Part shown: piece by piece, positions 8,188 to 15,278 of the stretch
How positions within the stretch are numbered: the stretch's first letter is position 1
Layout of the letters: each line of letters begins with the position of its first letter
Assembly (NCBI GenBank): GCA_945878645.1
Contig: CAMCTW010000008.1
Span: 1 to 34,299 of the forward strand
DNA: 34,299 nt
Direction of reading: 5' to 3'
Source of the DNA: Bifidobacterium breve
GTDB lineage: Bacteria; Actinomycetota; Acidimicrobiia; Acidimicrobiales; Acidimicrobilacustridaceae
Position numbers and translations under genes: made by a program
Notes under the pieces: generated by a model
What the model saw: only the letters and a program-made list of their open reading frames with translations
What the model was told of the DNA's origin: nothing
The model's database searches: none

Positions 8188-8207
8188 CGCGATGCTGTTG
8201 ACGCGTC
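8156..8207 (+). repeat. Exact 25-bp tandem duplication across the queA stop codon
   Basis: Two head-to-tail identical copies of a 25-nt unit, 8158-8182 and 8183-8207 (the match extends 2 nt further left). The first copy encodes GDAMLLTR at the end of QueA; the junction supplies the present TGA stop. The second copy is followed by AATAA, so a single copy would read ...LLTRQ-stop. Because 25 is not a multiple of three, the second copy is untranslated. Confidence 0.95.
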
Positions 8208-8230
8208 AATAAACAGAGTCCTGACGGATC

Positions 8231-8518
8231 TCAGAGGAATTCACACAGATAGGCCGAAGGAGTTTCGGCCCGAACCTGGAAATGACTTGAGGCAGGAAGC
8301 TCGAAGCGAGAGCCCTTTGGGTAGGTCTCCCAATCGCTCTCGCCGTCGACGATCGCCTCAATGGCACCAGCAACGACGGTCATGAGTTCGGCACCATCGG
8401 TGTTGAAGTCGTAGGTGCCGGGGGCGATAACGCCAACGGTGGCCCGTCCCGAAGCATTTTCGAAGCCAAGGCTCTGAACGCCACCATCGAAGTATGTGTT
8501 GTGAGAGGTATCTGACAT
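8231..8518 (-). CDS. ppnP: Pyrimidine/purine nucleoside phosphorylase PpnP (DUF1255, YaiE family)
   Basis: A 95-residue single-domain cupin-like protein. E. coli PpnP phosphorolyses a wide range of nucleosides to free base and ribose 1-phosphate. The sequence matches the family along its length: NTYFDGGVQSLGFENASGRATVGVIAPGTYDF, AELMTVVAGAIEAIVDGESDW, YPKGSRFELPASSHFQV and the terminal PSAYLCEFL, near the E. coli ending TSYLCRYL. It is the only minus-strand gene besides aceE and sits between the two queuosine genes, so it is probably expressed independently. No Shine-Dalgarno site precedes the ATG; a TATCAT box 7 nt upstream suggests a leaderless message. Confidence 0.92.
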   Translation of the reverse strand: MSDTSHNTYFDGGVQSLGFENASGRATVGVIAPGTYDFNTDGAELMTVVAGAIEAIVDGESDWETYPKGSRFELPASSHFQVRAETPSAYLCEFL

Positions 8519-8525
8519 GTCGACG

Positions 8526-8531
8526 ATGATA
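8526..8531 (-). promoter_or_regulatory. -10 hexamer TATCAT before ppnP
   Basis: Read on the minus strand, TATCAT is separated by 7 nt from the ppnP ATG (8518), which predicts a transcript starting at or within a base of the start codon. No good -35 hexamer is seen. Confidence 0.45.
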
Positions 8532-8572
8532 ACGCCCGCAGAGGGTCAGTTGTGGTGACATGGAGTTCTCTC

Positions 8573-8595
8573 ATGAGCTTTTTTCTTGAGCTCAT
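8573..8595 (+). promoter_or_regulatory. Inverted repeat upstream of tgt
   Basis: ATGAGCT (8573-8579) and AGCTCAT (8589-8595) are perfect reverse complements around a T-rich 9-nt centre. The element lies between divergent ppnP and tgt, 24 nt before the tgt start codon, and could be an operator or an RNA hairpin in the tgt leader. The T run is in the loop, not after the stem, so it is not a normal terminator. Confidence 0.3.
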
Positions 8596-8619
8596 CGAAT
8601 CAACGTCACTGGAGCAGTA

Positions 8620-9750
8620 GTGAGTAACGAAGAATCCGAAGCTGTCCTCCGACTGCAGATTGATGCGACCGATGGTCAGGCACGAACTGGTGTGGTGCAC
8701 ACGGCTCGTGGTTCATTTCGCACGCCTTGTTTCATGCCGGTTGGGACTCGAGCAGCAGTGCGCACGCTTACGTCGGCCGATCTCGAGAAACTCGGCGCTG
8801 AAGTGATCCTTGGTAACACCTATCACCTGATGCTGAAGCCAGGGGCCGATCTCATCGAGCGATTCGGCGGGCTGCATGGCTTTGCGGACTGGCACGGACA
8901 CGTGCTCACCGATTCGGGCGGATTCCAGATTTTCTCGCTTGAACCGAAAGTCACCGATGAAGGCGCCACCTTTAAGTCGACCTATGACGGCAGCTATCAC
9001 CATCTGAGTCCCGAGGGAAGCGTTGAGGTTCAGCAGAAGCTAGGTAGCGATATCCAGATGGTTCTCGATGTGTGCCCGCCGCTTCCATCAACTGAAACTG
9101 TTGTCCGCGCTGCACTCGAACGTTCGGTGTTGTGGGCTGGGCGCGCAAAGGCGGCAAACGCTCCTGCTCGCGACGCTGGTTCGAAACAAGCGCAGTTCGG
9201 GATTGTGCAAGGAGGCATCAACGTTGCAATGCGAACTGAGAGTGCACAACGCACTCTCGACATCGGCTTCGATGGTTACGGCATCGGCGGTCTCTCAGTG
9301 GGTGAAACACGAGACGAGATGCTGCCGGCGTTGGCGGCAGTGACCGATGTTCTTCCCGCCGACCGGCCCCGCTATCTGATGGGTGTCGGAGATCCGGTGA
9401 GCATCGTGGAAGCGGTTGCGCTTGGGGTCGACATGTTCGATTGCGTGCTGCCGACCCGATTGGCACGCCACGGAACAATTCTCACGAGCGCGGGGCGAAT
9501 GAATCTTCGAAACGCGAAATTCGCTGATGACCCCGAACCGCTCGAACCAGGGTGTATCTGCGAGGCCTGCTCTCGTTGGTCGCGGGCCTATCTTCGTCAT
9601 CTGCTCATGGTGAGCGAACCCACTGCAGCCCGCCTGACCACGATCCACAACGTGCACTGGTTGCTTCGAATGATGGAGGGAGCACAAGCGGCAATTGCCG
9701 CCGGTACCTTCGATCAGTTCCGATCTGAAGTGGCGTCGGTCTGGGACTAA
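8620..9750 (+). CDS. tgt: Queuine/preQ1 tRNA-ribosyltransferase Tgt
   Basis: Exchanges guanine at tRNA position 34 (GUN anticodons) for the queuosine precursor preQ1. 376 aa. The GTG at 8620 is supported by GGAG 5 nt upstream. Seen: TPCFMPVGTRAAVRTLT, GNTYHLMLKPG, LTDSGGFQIFSL (active-site region), GIVQGGIN, GIGGLSVGE, RPRYLMGVGDP, the nucleophile segment DMFDCVLPTRLARHG, and the zinc site CICEAC with the later histidine of TIHNVHWLL. Bacterial Tgt usually reads DCVLPTRN(A/G)RNG; here it is DCVLPTRLARHG. No preQ1 synthesis genes (queC/D/E/F) are in the window, so the precursor may be made elsewhere or salvaged. Confidence 0.96.
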   Translation: MSNEESEAVLRLQIDATDGQARTGVVHTARGSFRTPCFMPVGTRAAVRTLTSADLEKLGAEVILGNTYHLMLKPGADLIERFGGLHGFADWHGHVLTDSGGFQIFSLEPKVTDEGATFKSTYDGSYHHLSPEGSVEVQQKLGSDIQMVLDVCPPLPSTETVVRAALERSVLWAGRAKAANAPARDAGSKQAQFGIVQGGINVAMRTESAQRTLDIGFDGYGIGGLSVGETRDEMLPALAAVTDVLPADRPRYLMGVGDPVSIVEAVALGVDMFDCVLPTRLARHGTILTSAGRMNLRNAKFADDPEPLEPGCICEACSRWSRAYLRHLLMVSEPTAARLTTIHNVHWLLRMMEGAQAAIAAGTFDQFRSEVASVWD

Positions 9751-9792
9751 TCGGTCGGGCAGGGCGAATGAAGGGGCAGGGGAGATGAGGGC

Positions 9793-9819
9793 TAACGTGT
9801 CCCCGTTTCCAACTTGGAA
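9793..9819 (+). promoter_or_regulatory. Possible promoter and 13-bp palindrome before yajC
   Basis: TAACGT (9793-9798) could be a -10 box for yajC-secDF; a start about 9805 would leave a leader of some 43 nt. Just downstream, TTCCAA-C-TTGGAA (9807-9819) is a perfect palindrome that might bind a regulator. Neither has other support. The 97-nt gap after tgt shows no terminator. Confidence 0.28.
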
Positions 9820-9847
9820 CCCCATCTGATCGAGCCCATACGAGACC

Positions 9848-10153
9848 ATGTCCTTCCTTATCATCATCGTTCTGTTCGTTATCGCCTGGGTCGTGCTGAT
9901 TCTCCCGAAGCAACGCGAACTCAAGCGCCACAATGCCTTCGTTCAGTCATTGGCTGTAGGAGACGAGGTCATGACGGGTTCCGGTATCTACGGAACGCTT
10001 GTCGAGATCGACGAGGCCACGGTCCTGCTGCAGGTTGCGCCTGGCGTTGAGCTCAAGATCGCTCGTCGAGCCGTTGCATCGCAGGTCGTAGACCTGTCTG
10101 TGGTTGAGGCCGACGACACTGGCATAACCCACGACGAGGACTCAGACGCGTGA
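9848..10153 (+). CDS. yajC: Preprotein translocase subunit YajC
   Basis: Small membrane protein that associates with SecDF. 101 aa: one N-terminal transmembrane helix (about residues 3-20, SFLIIIVLFVIAWVVLIL), the conserved PKQRELKRHNAFVQSLAVGDEVMTGSGIYGT, a beta-rich cytoplasmic domain with VLLQVAPGVELKIARRAV, and an acidic tail. No strong ribosome site precedes the ATG. Its stop codon overlaps the secD GTG start by 4 nt (GTGA), so yajC, secD and secF are coupled. Confidence 0.93.
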   Translation: MSFLIIIVLFVIAWVVLILPKQRELKRHNAFVQSLAVGDEVMTGSGIYGTLVEIDEATVLLQVAPGVELKIARRAVASQVVDLSVVEADDTGITHDEDSDA

Positions 10154-11697
10154 GGCGCTTTCGAGGATACGGCTCTCTTGTCGCCATCGTTCTCGTTGCA
10201 GCAGCTGCGTTGCTCTACACGCTTGTTGCTGGCAATAAGCCGCTACTGGGTCTAGACCTCCAGGGCGGCGTGTCTGTGGTTCTGAAGCCCGTTCAAGAGG
10301 TCGACAACGAAACGATCGATCAAGCAATCACAATTATCCGTCAGCGAATCGACGCCATTGGTGTTGCTGAGCCGGAAATTACTCGTCAGGGCAACAACAT
10401 CCTCATCCAGATTCCCGGGGTGAAGGACAAAGAGCGGGCACTTGAACTCGTTGGTCAGACCGCTGAACTTCAATTCCGCCCAGTGCTCGCCAACGTCCCG
10501 GTCGATCCGCAGGAAGCAACGACCACGACCAGCGGCGATCCAGCCGCAACCACGACAACTGTGACGCCTGAAGCATCGATCCCAACAACGACGATCGACC
10601 CAACTAAGACGGTCGGCGGTTTGCCACTTGATGTTTGTGTCGCGGGCCTTTCAGCCGAAGAAATCAACGCGACCGGACAAGCGGTGTTGCCCCAATGTGA
10701 CGATGGTCTGCTTGTCGGTTCCTATGCCGTTGGTCCTGTCTCATTGACAGGTAGCGCGCTTGAAACTGCTCGCGCCAACCTAGGTGAGACTGGACAGTGG
10801 GTCGTTGCGCCAACCTTCAAGAGCGGTAGCGATGGAATCGGTGGCTTTAATGCGGTTGCCGGTCAGTGTTTCTCGAAGGGCTCTACGTGTCCGACCGGAC
10901 AACTTGCGATCGTTCTCGACGGCCGCGTTCTTTCTGCTCCGAGCATCAACAGCCAGAGCTTCAAAGCTGATCAGATCGAGATTTCTGGCTCATTCACCGA
11001 GCGCACAGCGAAGGACCTTGCAACTGCGCTCAAGTACGGCGCATTGCCGGTGGAGTTCGAACAGCAGCAGGCTCAGGTCGTTTCAGCAACGCTCGGAAAA
11101 GACGCGCTTCATGCCGGCCTCATTGCTGGTCTTGTCGGATTGATCGCGGTGTCGATCTACATGATGGCGTTCTACCGAGTGCTCGGATTGTTTGCAGTGC
11201 TCAAACTCGGCGTAGAGGCAGCGTTGTTGTGGTCGATCATTTCGTGGCTCGGCGCCAACAACGGTTTGGCTCTCACGCTCGCGGGTATCACCGGCATCAT
11301 CGTTTCTATTGGTGTTTCGTTGGACTCGAACGTTGTCTATTACGAACATCTCAAGGAAGACGTCAACCACGGTCGATCAATTCGCAGTTCGACCGACAAG
11401 TCATTTGTTTCGGCATTCTCGACAATCGTGAAAGCTGACGTCGCTTCGCTCATAGGCGCTGCGTTGCTGTGGTGGCTCACTGTCGGACCGGTTCGAGGCT
11501 TCGCCTTCTACCTCGGACTCTCGACGGCGCTCGATCTGCTCACGTCCTGGGCGTACATGCGTCCAGCCGTGAAGTTGGCGACTCGATCCAAGGCGCTGCT
11601 TTCGCGTCCTTGGCTCTTAGGCATTCCGGCTGAGAAGTCACAAGAACGCGGAAATCAAAAGTCTGTCAATCGCCCGACTGCGGAGGTGTCGAAATGA
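10150..11697 (+). CDS. secD: Protein translocase subunit SecD
   Basis: Membrane subunit that uses the proton gradient to help proteins leave the Sec channel. 515 aa. Seen: N-terminal helix (about 8-28), the conserved LGLDLQGGVSVVL (34-45), the periplasmic P1 region (RQRIDAIGVAEPEI, IQIPGVKD), then VEFEQQQAQVVSATLGKDAL leading into a bundle of transmembrane helices with the typical ALTLAGITGIIVSIGVSLDSNVVYYEHLKE. Residues about 117-186 form an insertion: a Thr/Pro-rich low-complexity stretch (TTTT twice) and then a segment holding Cys163 and Cys183; Cys240 and Cys247 follow. The Thr-rich part is probably an extracytoplasmic linker. GTG start overlapping yajC; ATGA overlap with secF. Confidence 0.96.
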   Translation: MRRFRGYGSLVAIVLVAAAALLYTLVAGNKPLLGLDLQGGVSVVLKPVQEVDNETIDQAITIIRQRIDAIGVAEPEITRQGNNILIQIPGVKDKERALELVGQTAELQFRPVLANVPVDPQEATTTTSGDPAATTTTVTPEASIPTTTIDPTKTVGGLPLDVCVAGLSAEEINATGQAVLPQCDDGLLVGSYAVGPVSLTGSALETARANLGETGQWVVAPTFKSGSDGIGGFNAVAGQCFSKGSTCPTGQLAIVLDGRVLSAPSINSQSFKADQIEISGSFTERTAKDLATALKYGALPVEFEQQQAQVVSATLGKDALHAGLIAGLVGLIAVSIYMMAFYRVLGLFAVLKLGVEAALLWSIISWLGANNGLALTLAGITGIIVSIGVSLDSNVVYYEHLKEDVNHGRSIRSSTDKSFVSAFSTIVKADVASLIGAALLWWLTVGPVRGFAFYLGLSTALDLLTSWAYMRPAVKLATRSKALLSRPWLLGIPAEKSQERGNQKSVNRPTAEVSK

Positions 11698-12815
11698 GCA
11701 CGCTGGGACGCCTGAATCGTGGCGAAACGAATATCGACTTCCTTAAGTGGTGGAAAATTGGTCTTGCCCTTTCTGTCTTCCTCATGGTTGTAAGCGTCGG
11801 CTCGTTACTGACACGCGGGCTGAACCTTGGAATCGATTTCGAGGGTGGCGTTTCGTGGGAAGTCAGTGCTCCCGGCGTATCGGTGGATGAGACACGTACA
11901 GCGCTCGATGCTGTGGGCGAGGGTTCAGCCAAGATTCAGATCGTCGGCACCGACATCATCCGTGTGCAAGGTCCAGAAAGTACGCCAGAGCACACCGTCG
12001 AGGTCACGAGAACACTCGCTGAACTCGCGGACGTTGACCCGGCCGATATCAGTTTCTCCACGGTGGGTGCTTCATGGGGCGGTGACGTAACGAAGTCAGC
12101 AATCCGTGCCCTTGTGTTCTTCTTCATCGCCATCCTGATTTATCTGACCATCCGTCTGGAATGGCGAATGGCGGTGGCGGCACTCGTCGCGGTGTTCCAC
12201 GATGTGCTCATCAGCGTCGGTGCGTATTCGGTTTTCCAGTTTGAAGTGACACCAGGCACGGTGATTGCGTTCCTCACCATCCTCGGGTTCTCGATTTACG
12301 ACACGATCGTGGTCGACGACAAGATCAGAGAAAACGACCGACTCGTTGGCCAAACTGGTCGCCTCACATACGGGCAGATGACTTCACTGTCGATGAATCA
12401 GGTGCTGCTCCGCTCGATCAACACGACGGTCGTCTCGCTACTTCCAGTCGTTGCGCTGCTCGTTGTCGGTGCCGGAATCATGGGAGCGGTGACACTTGAA
12501 GAGTTCGCCATTGCTCTGACAGTCGGCCTTCTCGCTGGTGCGTACTCATCGATCTTTGTGGCCGCTCCAATCCTTGTGTGGCTCAAGGAACATCAGTCGA
12601 AGTTCAAGGTCATCCGCGAGCGCCTGCAGTCTCAGGGAGTCGATGTCGCTCATGCTGCGGCTCGATTCGACCTTCTAAGCGGCACCCCTGGTGCTCCGGC
12701 GATCGACGCTTCCTCCGCCTCGGCTACTGCGACTGGGGCGAGTGCTCTCGGCACGACCTCGGCGCCATCGGGCCTCATCCCGCCGCGGCCGCGCAAAAAC
12801 CAACGCAAACGCTGA
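11694..12815 (+). CDS. secF: Protein translocase subunit SecF
   Basis: Partner of SecD in the proton-driven Sec accessory complex. 373 aa. Seen: DFLKWWKIGLALSVFLMVVSVGSLL (first transmembrane helix, about 15-40), GLNLGIDFEGGVSWEV, an extracytoplasmic region, then five helices with ALVFFFIAILIYLTIRLEWRMAVAALVAVFHDVL and TVIAFLTILGFSIYDTIVVDDKIREN, the SecF signature. The C-terminus is a poorly conserved Ala/Ser/Thr-rich cytoplasmic tail that ends in basic RPRKNQRKR. ATGA overlap with secD. Unlike M. tuberculosis, no apt gene separates secF from rel. Confidence 0.96.
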   Translation: MSTLGRLNRGETNIDFLKWWKIGLALSVFLMVVSVGSLLTRGLNLGIDFEGGVSWEVSAPGVSVDETRTALDAVGEGSAKIQIVGTDIIRVQGPESTPEHTVEVTRTLAELADVDPADISFSTVGASWGGDVTKSAIRALVFFFIAILIYLTIRLEWRMAVAALVAVFHDVLISVGAYSVFQFEVTPGTVIAFLTILGFSIYDTIVVDDKIRENDRLVGQTGRLTYGQMTSLSMNQVLLRSINTTVVSLLPVVALLVVGAGIMGAVTLEEFAIALTVGLLAGAYSSIFVAAPILVWLKEHQSKFKVIRERLQSQGVDVAHAAARFDLLSGTPGAPAIDASSASATATGASALGTTSAPSGLIPPRPRKNQRKR

Positions 12816-12829
12816 TCGATGCGTCGGGG

Positions 12830-12852
12830 CAGGGGTTCGTCCCCTGTACCGT
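12830..12852 (+). promoter_or_regulatory. Hairpin and -10 hexamer TACCGT before the rel leader ORF
   Basis: CAGGGG (12830-12835) and CCCCTG (12841-12846) form a 6-bp stem with a 5-nt loop directly followed by TACCGT (12847-12852). The hexamer ends 6 nt before an ATG at 12859, the same geometry as at rarA and aroC, so a leaderless transcript should start on that ATG. The hairpin lies where the -10/-35 spacer would be and could be an operator or the end of the secF message; no T run follows it. Confidence 0.4.
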
Positions 12853-12858
12853 GGTGAA

Positions 12859-12924
12859 ATGAAGACTCTCTTCCGAGCTGCTACCGGGGTATGTCCACCT
12901 GGTCGCGTGCGGGTCGGAGGCTGA
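12859..12924 (+). CDS. Possible 21-residue leader peptide upstream of rel
   Basis: ATG AAG ACT CTC ... GGC TGA encodes 21 residues starting MKTLFRAATG and ending RVRVGG. The ATG sits 6 nt after the TACCGT -10-like box, as expected for a leaderless start, and the stop codon ends 3 nt before the rel ATG. The rel Shine-Dalgarno GGAGG (12916-12920) lies inside the last codons, so ribosomes finishing this peptide would cover and then release the rel start site. It is too short for homology judgement; existence as a translated ORF is inference. Confidence 0.38.
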   Translation: MKTLFRAATGVCPPGRVRVGG

Positions 12925-12927
12925 GTT

Positions 12928-15186
12928 ATGGCGACCGTCAATCGTGTGCTGCCGTGGCGTCGTAACGCCGCCCCGCCATCGGAAGAGGTCGCCCCACTCG
13001 TCGAGATTTTCCAGTCTCATCATCCGCGTTCTTCGGCGGCGCTGATTACAAAAGCGTACGACCGAGCCGCTTCGGCCCATAAGGGCCAATCGCGTAAATC
13101 TGGCGAGCCGTATGTGACACATCCTGTAGCGGTCGCGAAGATCTGCGCCGAACTGGGTCTCGATGACATCACCATCGCCGCTGCACTTCTTCACGATGCC
13201 GTCGAAGACACCGGTGCCACTCTTTTCGATGTCGAAAAAGAATTTGGTGCCGAGGTAGCTCGCATCGTCGACGGCGTTACAAAACTCGATCGTATTAAGT
13301 TCGATTCCAAAGAGGCTCAACAAGCGGCAACCGTTCGCAAGATGCTCGTGGCGATGGCGAAAGATCTTCGGGTATTGATCATCAAGCTCGCTGATCGTCT
13401 TCACAACATGCGCACCATTGCAGCGTTGCCGGCGTGGAAGCAACATCGCACTGCGCAAGAAACAATCGACATTTATGCACCCCTTGCTCACCGGCTCGGC
13501 ATGCAGGAATTGCGCCAGCAACTAGAGGATCTTTGCTTCGCATCGTTGCATCCCAAGCGTTATGCCGAGATCGACCACATGGTCGCAACACGCGCTCCCG
13601 AACGTGATGTTTATCTGACCAATGTTCTCGAAGATGTACGCGGCCGACTCAGCGAACTCCATATCACTGCCGATGTAACGGGTCGACCAAAGCATCTGTG
13701 GAGTATCTACGAAAAAATGGTGGTGAAGGGTCGGGATTTCGACGACATCTTCGACCTCGTTGCCATTCGAGTGATCGTCGGCACCGTCAAGGATTGTTAC
13801 GCCGCTCTCGGTTCGATTCACGCCACGTGGAAACCGGTGCAGGGCCGCTTCAAGGATTACGTGGCGATGCCCAAGTTCAATCTGTACCAGTCGTTGCATA
13901 CGACCGTTGTTGGTCCAGGTGGAAAGCCTCTTGAAGTGCAGATCCGTACCTTGGAAATGCACAGGCGGGCAGAGTTCGGCGTCGCTGCACATTGGAACTA
14001 CAAGGACAACAACGAAAGTACAGCCGACCTCGCTTGGCTTAATCGCATTGTTGATTGGCAAAGTGAGACCTCTGATCCTTCAGAGTTCATGGCGAATCTG
14101 AAGATCGACCTCGACCAAGACGAGGTATTTGTCTTCACACCAAAGGGCAAAGTCATCACACTGCCCAAAGGTGCCACCACCGTGGATTTCGCTTATGCCA
14201 TTCACACAGAAATCGGGCACTCCTGTATTGGATCGCGCGTGAATGGGCGTCTGGTATCTCTCGATACGGAATTGCAGTCGGGTGATTCCATCGAAATCTT
14301 CACGTCAAAGGTCGAAAGCGGTGGGCCTTCGCAGGACTGGCTGCGTTTTGTTGTCTCGCATAAGGCCGAGAACAAGATCCGCGCGTGGCATTCGCGTGAG
14401 CGACGTGAAGACGAAATTGATAATGGCAGCGAGGAACTCACTAAAGCCTTGCGGCGTGAAGGTCTGCCAGTTCAGAAGATCCGCCAGTCACGGATTCTCG
14501 ATGAAATCGCGACCGAACTCAACTACACCGATCTCGAATCGCTCCATGCGGCAATCGGTGGGAATCATCAATCGGCACAATCGGTTGCTGAGCGAATTCG
14601 ACGCAAACTCGAATCAGTTGACCCTGACCGTGAAGAACAGTTGCCGACCACGGTTCGTGCCCCGCGCCGGTCGGGTCGCGTCGGTGCAAGTCCCTCGGGA
14701 GTGCACGTCGAAGGCCTTGACGATGTCATGGTTCGCTTGTCTCGTTGCTGCACGCCAGTTCCGGGTGACGCGATTATGGGGTTCGTCACGCGTGGTCGTG
14801 GCGTGTCGGTGCACCGTTCCGATTGCGCGAATGCGCTTTCGCTTACCGGTGGTCAATCCGACCGTCTTATCGACGTCGAGTGGGATACCGATATCTCGGC
14901 CACATTTATTGCTTCGATCGAAGTGAAGGGTCTCGACCGATCTCGTCTTTTGCGTGATGTGTCGGCAGCATTGGCCGATCATCACGTCAACATCGTCTCG
15001 TGCAACACCATCACGGGTTCCGATCGAATTTCCTCTATGCGTTTCGACTTCGAACTTGGCGATGTTTCGCAACTGAGTCCATTGATGTGGTCGATTAAGA
15101 AGATCGATGGCATCTACGACGCGTATCGAGTGCTTCCCGGCAAGGGTGACTCCGATAGCGATGATGGGCGCGATCCTGAATCTTGA
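12928..15186 (+). CDS. rel: Bifunctional (p)ppGpp synthetase/hydrolase (Rel, RSH family)
   Basis: Makes and degrades the alarmone (p)ppGpp. 752 aa; GGAGG stands 7 nt before the ATG. Domain order: HD hydrolase domain with H65 (YVTHP), H89-D90 and E93-D94 (LLHDAVEDT), then LADRLHNMRTI; synthetase domain with GRPKHLWSIYEKM, FDLVAIRVIV, RFKDYVAMPKFNLYQSLHT and VQIRT; TGS domain at about 398-460; helical region; zinc-finger-like domain with LSRCCTPVPGD and HRSDC; C-terminal ACT domain. Both active sites look intact. The R-F-K-D motif (307-310) is the RXKD form found in bifunctional enzymes, not the EXDD of synthetase-only RelA. It may be coupled to the 21-codon ORF in front. Confidence 0.95.
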   Translation: MATVNRVLPWRRNAAPPSEEVAPLVEIFQSHHPRSSAALITKAYDRAASAHKGQSRKSGEPYVTHPVAVAKICAELGLDDITIAAALLHDAVEDTGATLFDVEKEFGAEVARIVDGVTKLDRIKFDSKEAQQAATVRKMLVAMAKDLRVLIIKLADRLHNMRTIAALPAWKQHRTAQETIDIYAPLAHRLGMQELRQQLEDLCFASLHPKRYAEIDHMVATRAPERDVYLTNVLEDVRGRLSELHITADVTGRPKHLWSIYEKMVVKGRDFDDIFDLVAIRVIVGTVKDCYAALGSIHATWKPVQGRFKDYVAMPKFNLYQSLHTTVVGPGGKPLEVQIRTLEMHRRAEFGVAAHWNYKDNNESTADLAWLNRIVDWQSETSDPSEFMANLKIDLDQDEVFVFTPKGKVITLPKGATTVDFAYAIHTEIGHSCIGSRVNGRLVSLDTELQSGDSIEIFTSKVESGGPSQDWLRFVVSHKAENKIRAWHSRERREDEIDNGSEELTKALRREGLPVQKIRQSRILDEIATELNYTDLESLHAAIGGNHQSAQSVAERIRRKLESVDPDREEQLPTTVRAPRRSGRVGASPSGVHVEGLDDVMVRLSRCCTPVPGDAIMGFVTRGRGVSVHRSDCANALSLTGGQSDRLIDVEWDTDISATFIASIEVKGLDRSRLLRDVSAALADHHVNIVSCNTITGSDRISSMRFDFELGDVSQLSPLMWSIKKIDGIYDAYRVLPGKGDSDSDDGRDPES

Positions 15187-15264
15187 TCAGCGGCCATCTT
15201 GCAGTTGTTCGCTGGTGGGGAGTTGCTTGAAGGAAGTGGTTCGGTCCTTGGGGCAGGGCCCCGG

Positions 15265-15270
15265 TAGGCT
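15265..15270 (+). promoter_or_regulatory. -10 hexamer TAGGCT before hisS
   Basis: TAGGCT ends 8 nt before the hisS GTG and no ribosome-binding site lies between. The same hexamer precedes alaS. TCGGTC occurs 18 nt upstream of the box in both genes, which could be a shared weak -35 or chance. Confidence 0.42.
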
Positions 15271-15278
15271 CACTGGTC

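Noticed and set aside
10498-10614. Thr codon-rich stretch in secD as a DNA repeat or frameshift site
   Set aside because: The codons vary (ACG, ACC, ACA, ACT) and both flanks stay in the SecD frame, so it is protein low complexity, not a nucleotide repeat.
15240-15264. GGGGC/GCCCC-type stem before hisS as a terminator or T-box element
   Set aside because: Stem is short, no T run follows, and the probable leaderless start leaves no room for a T-box.
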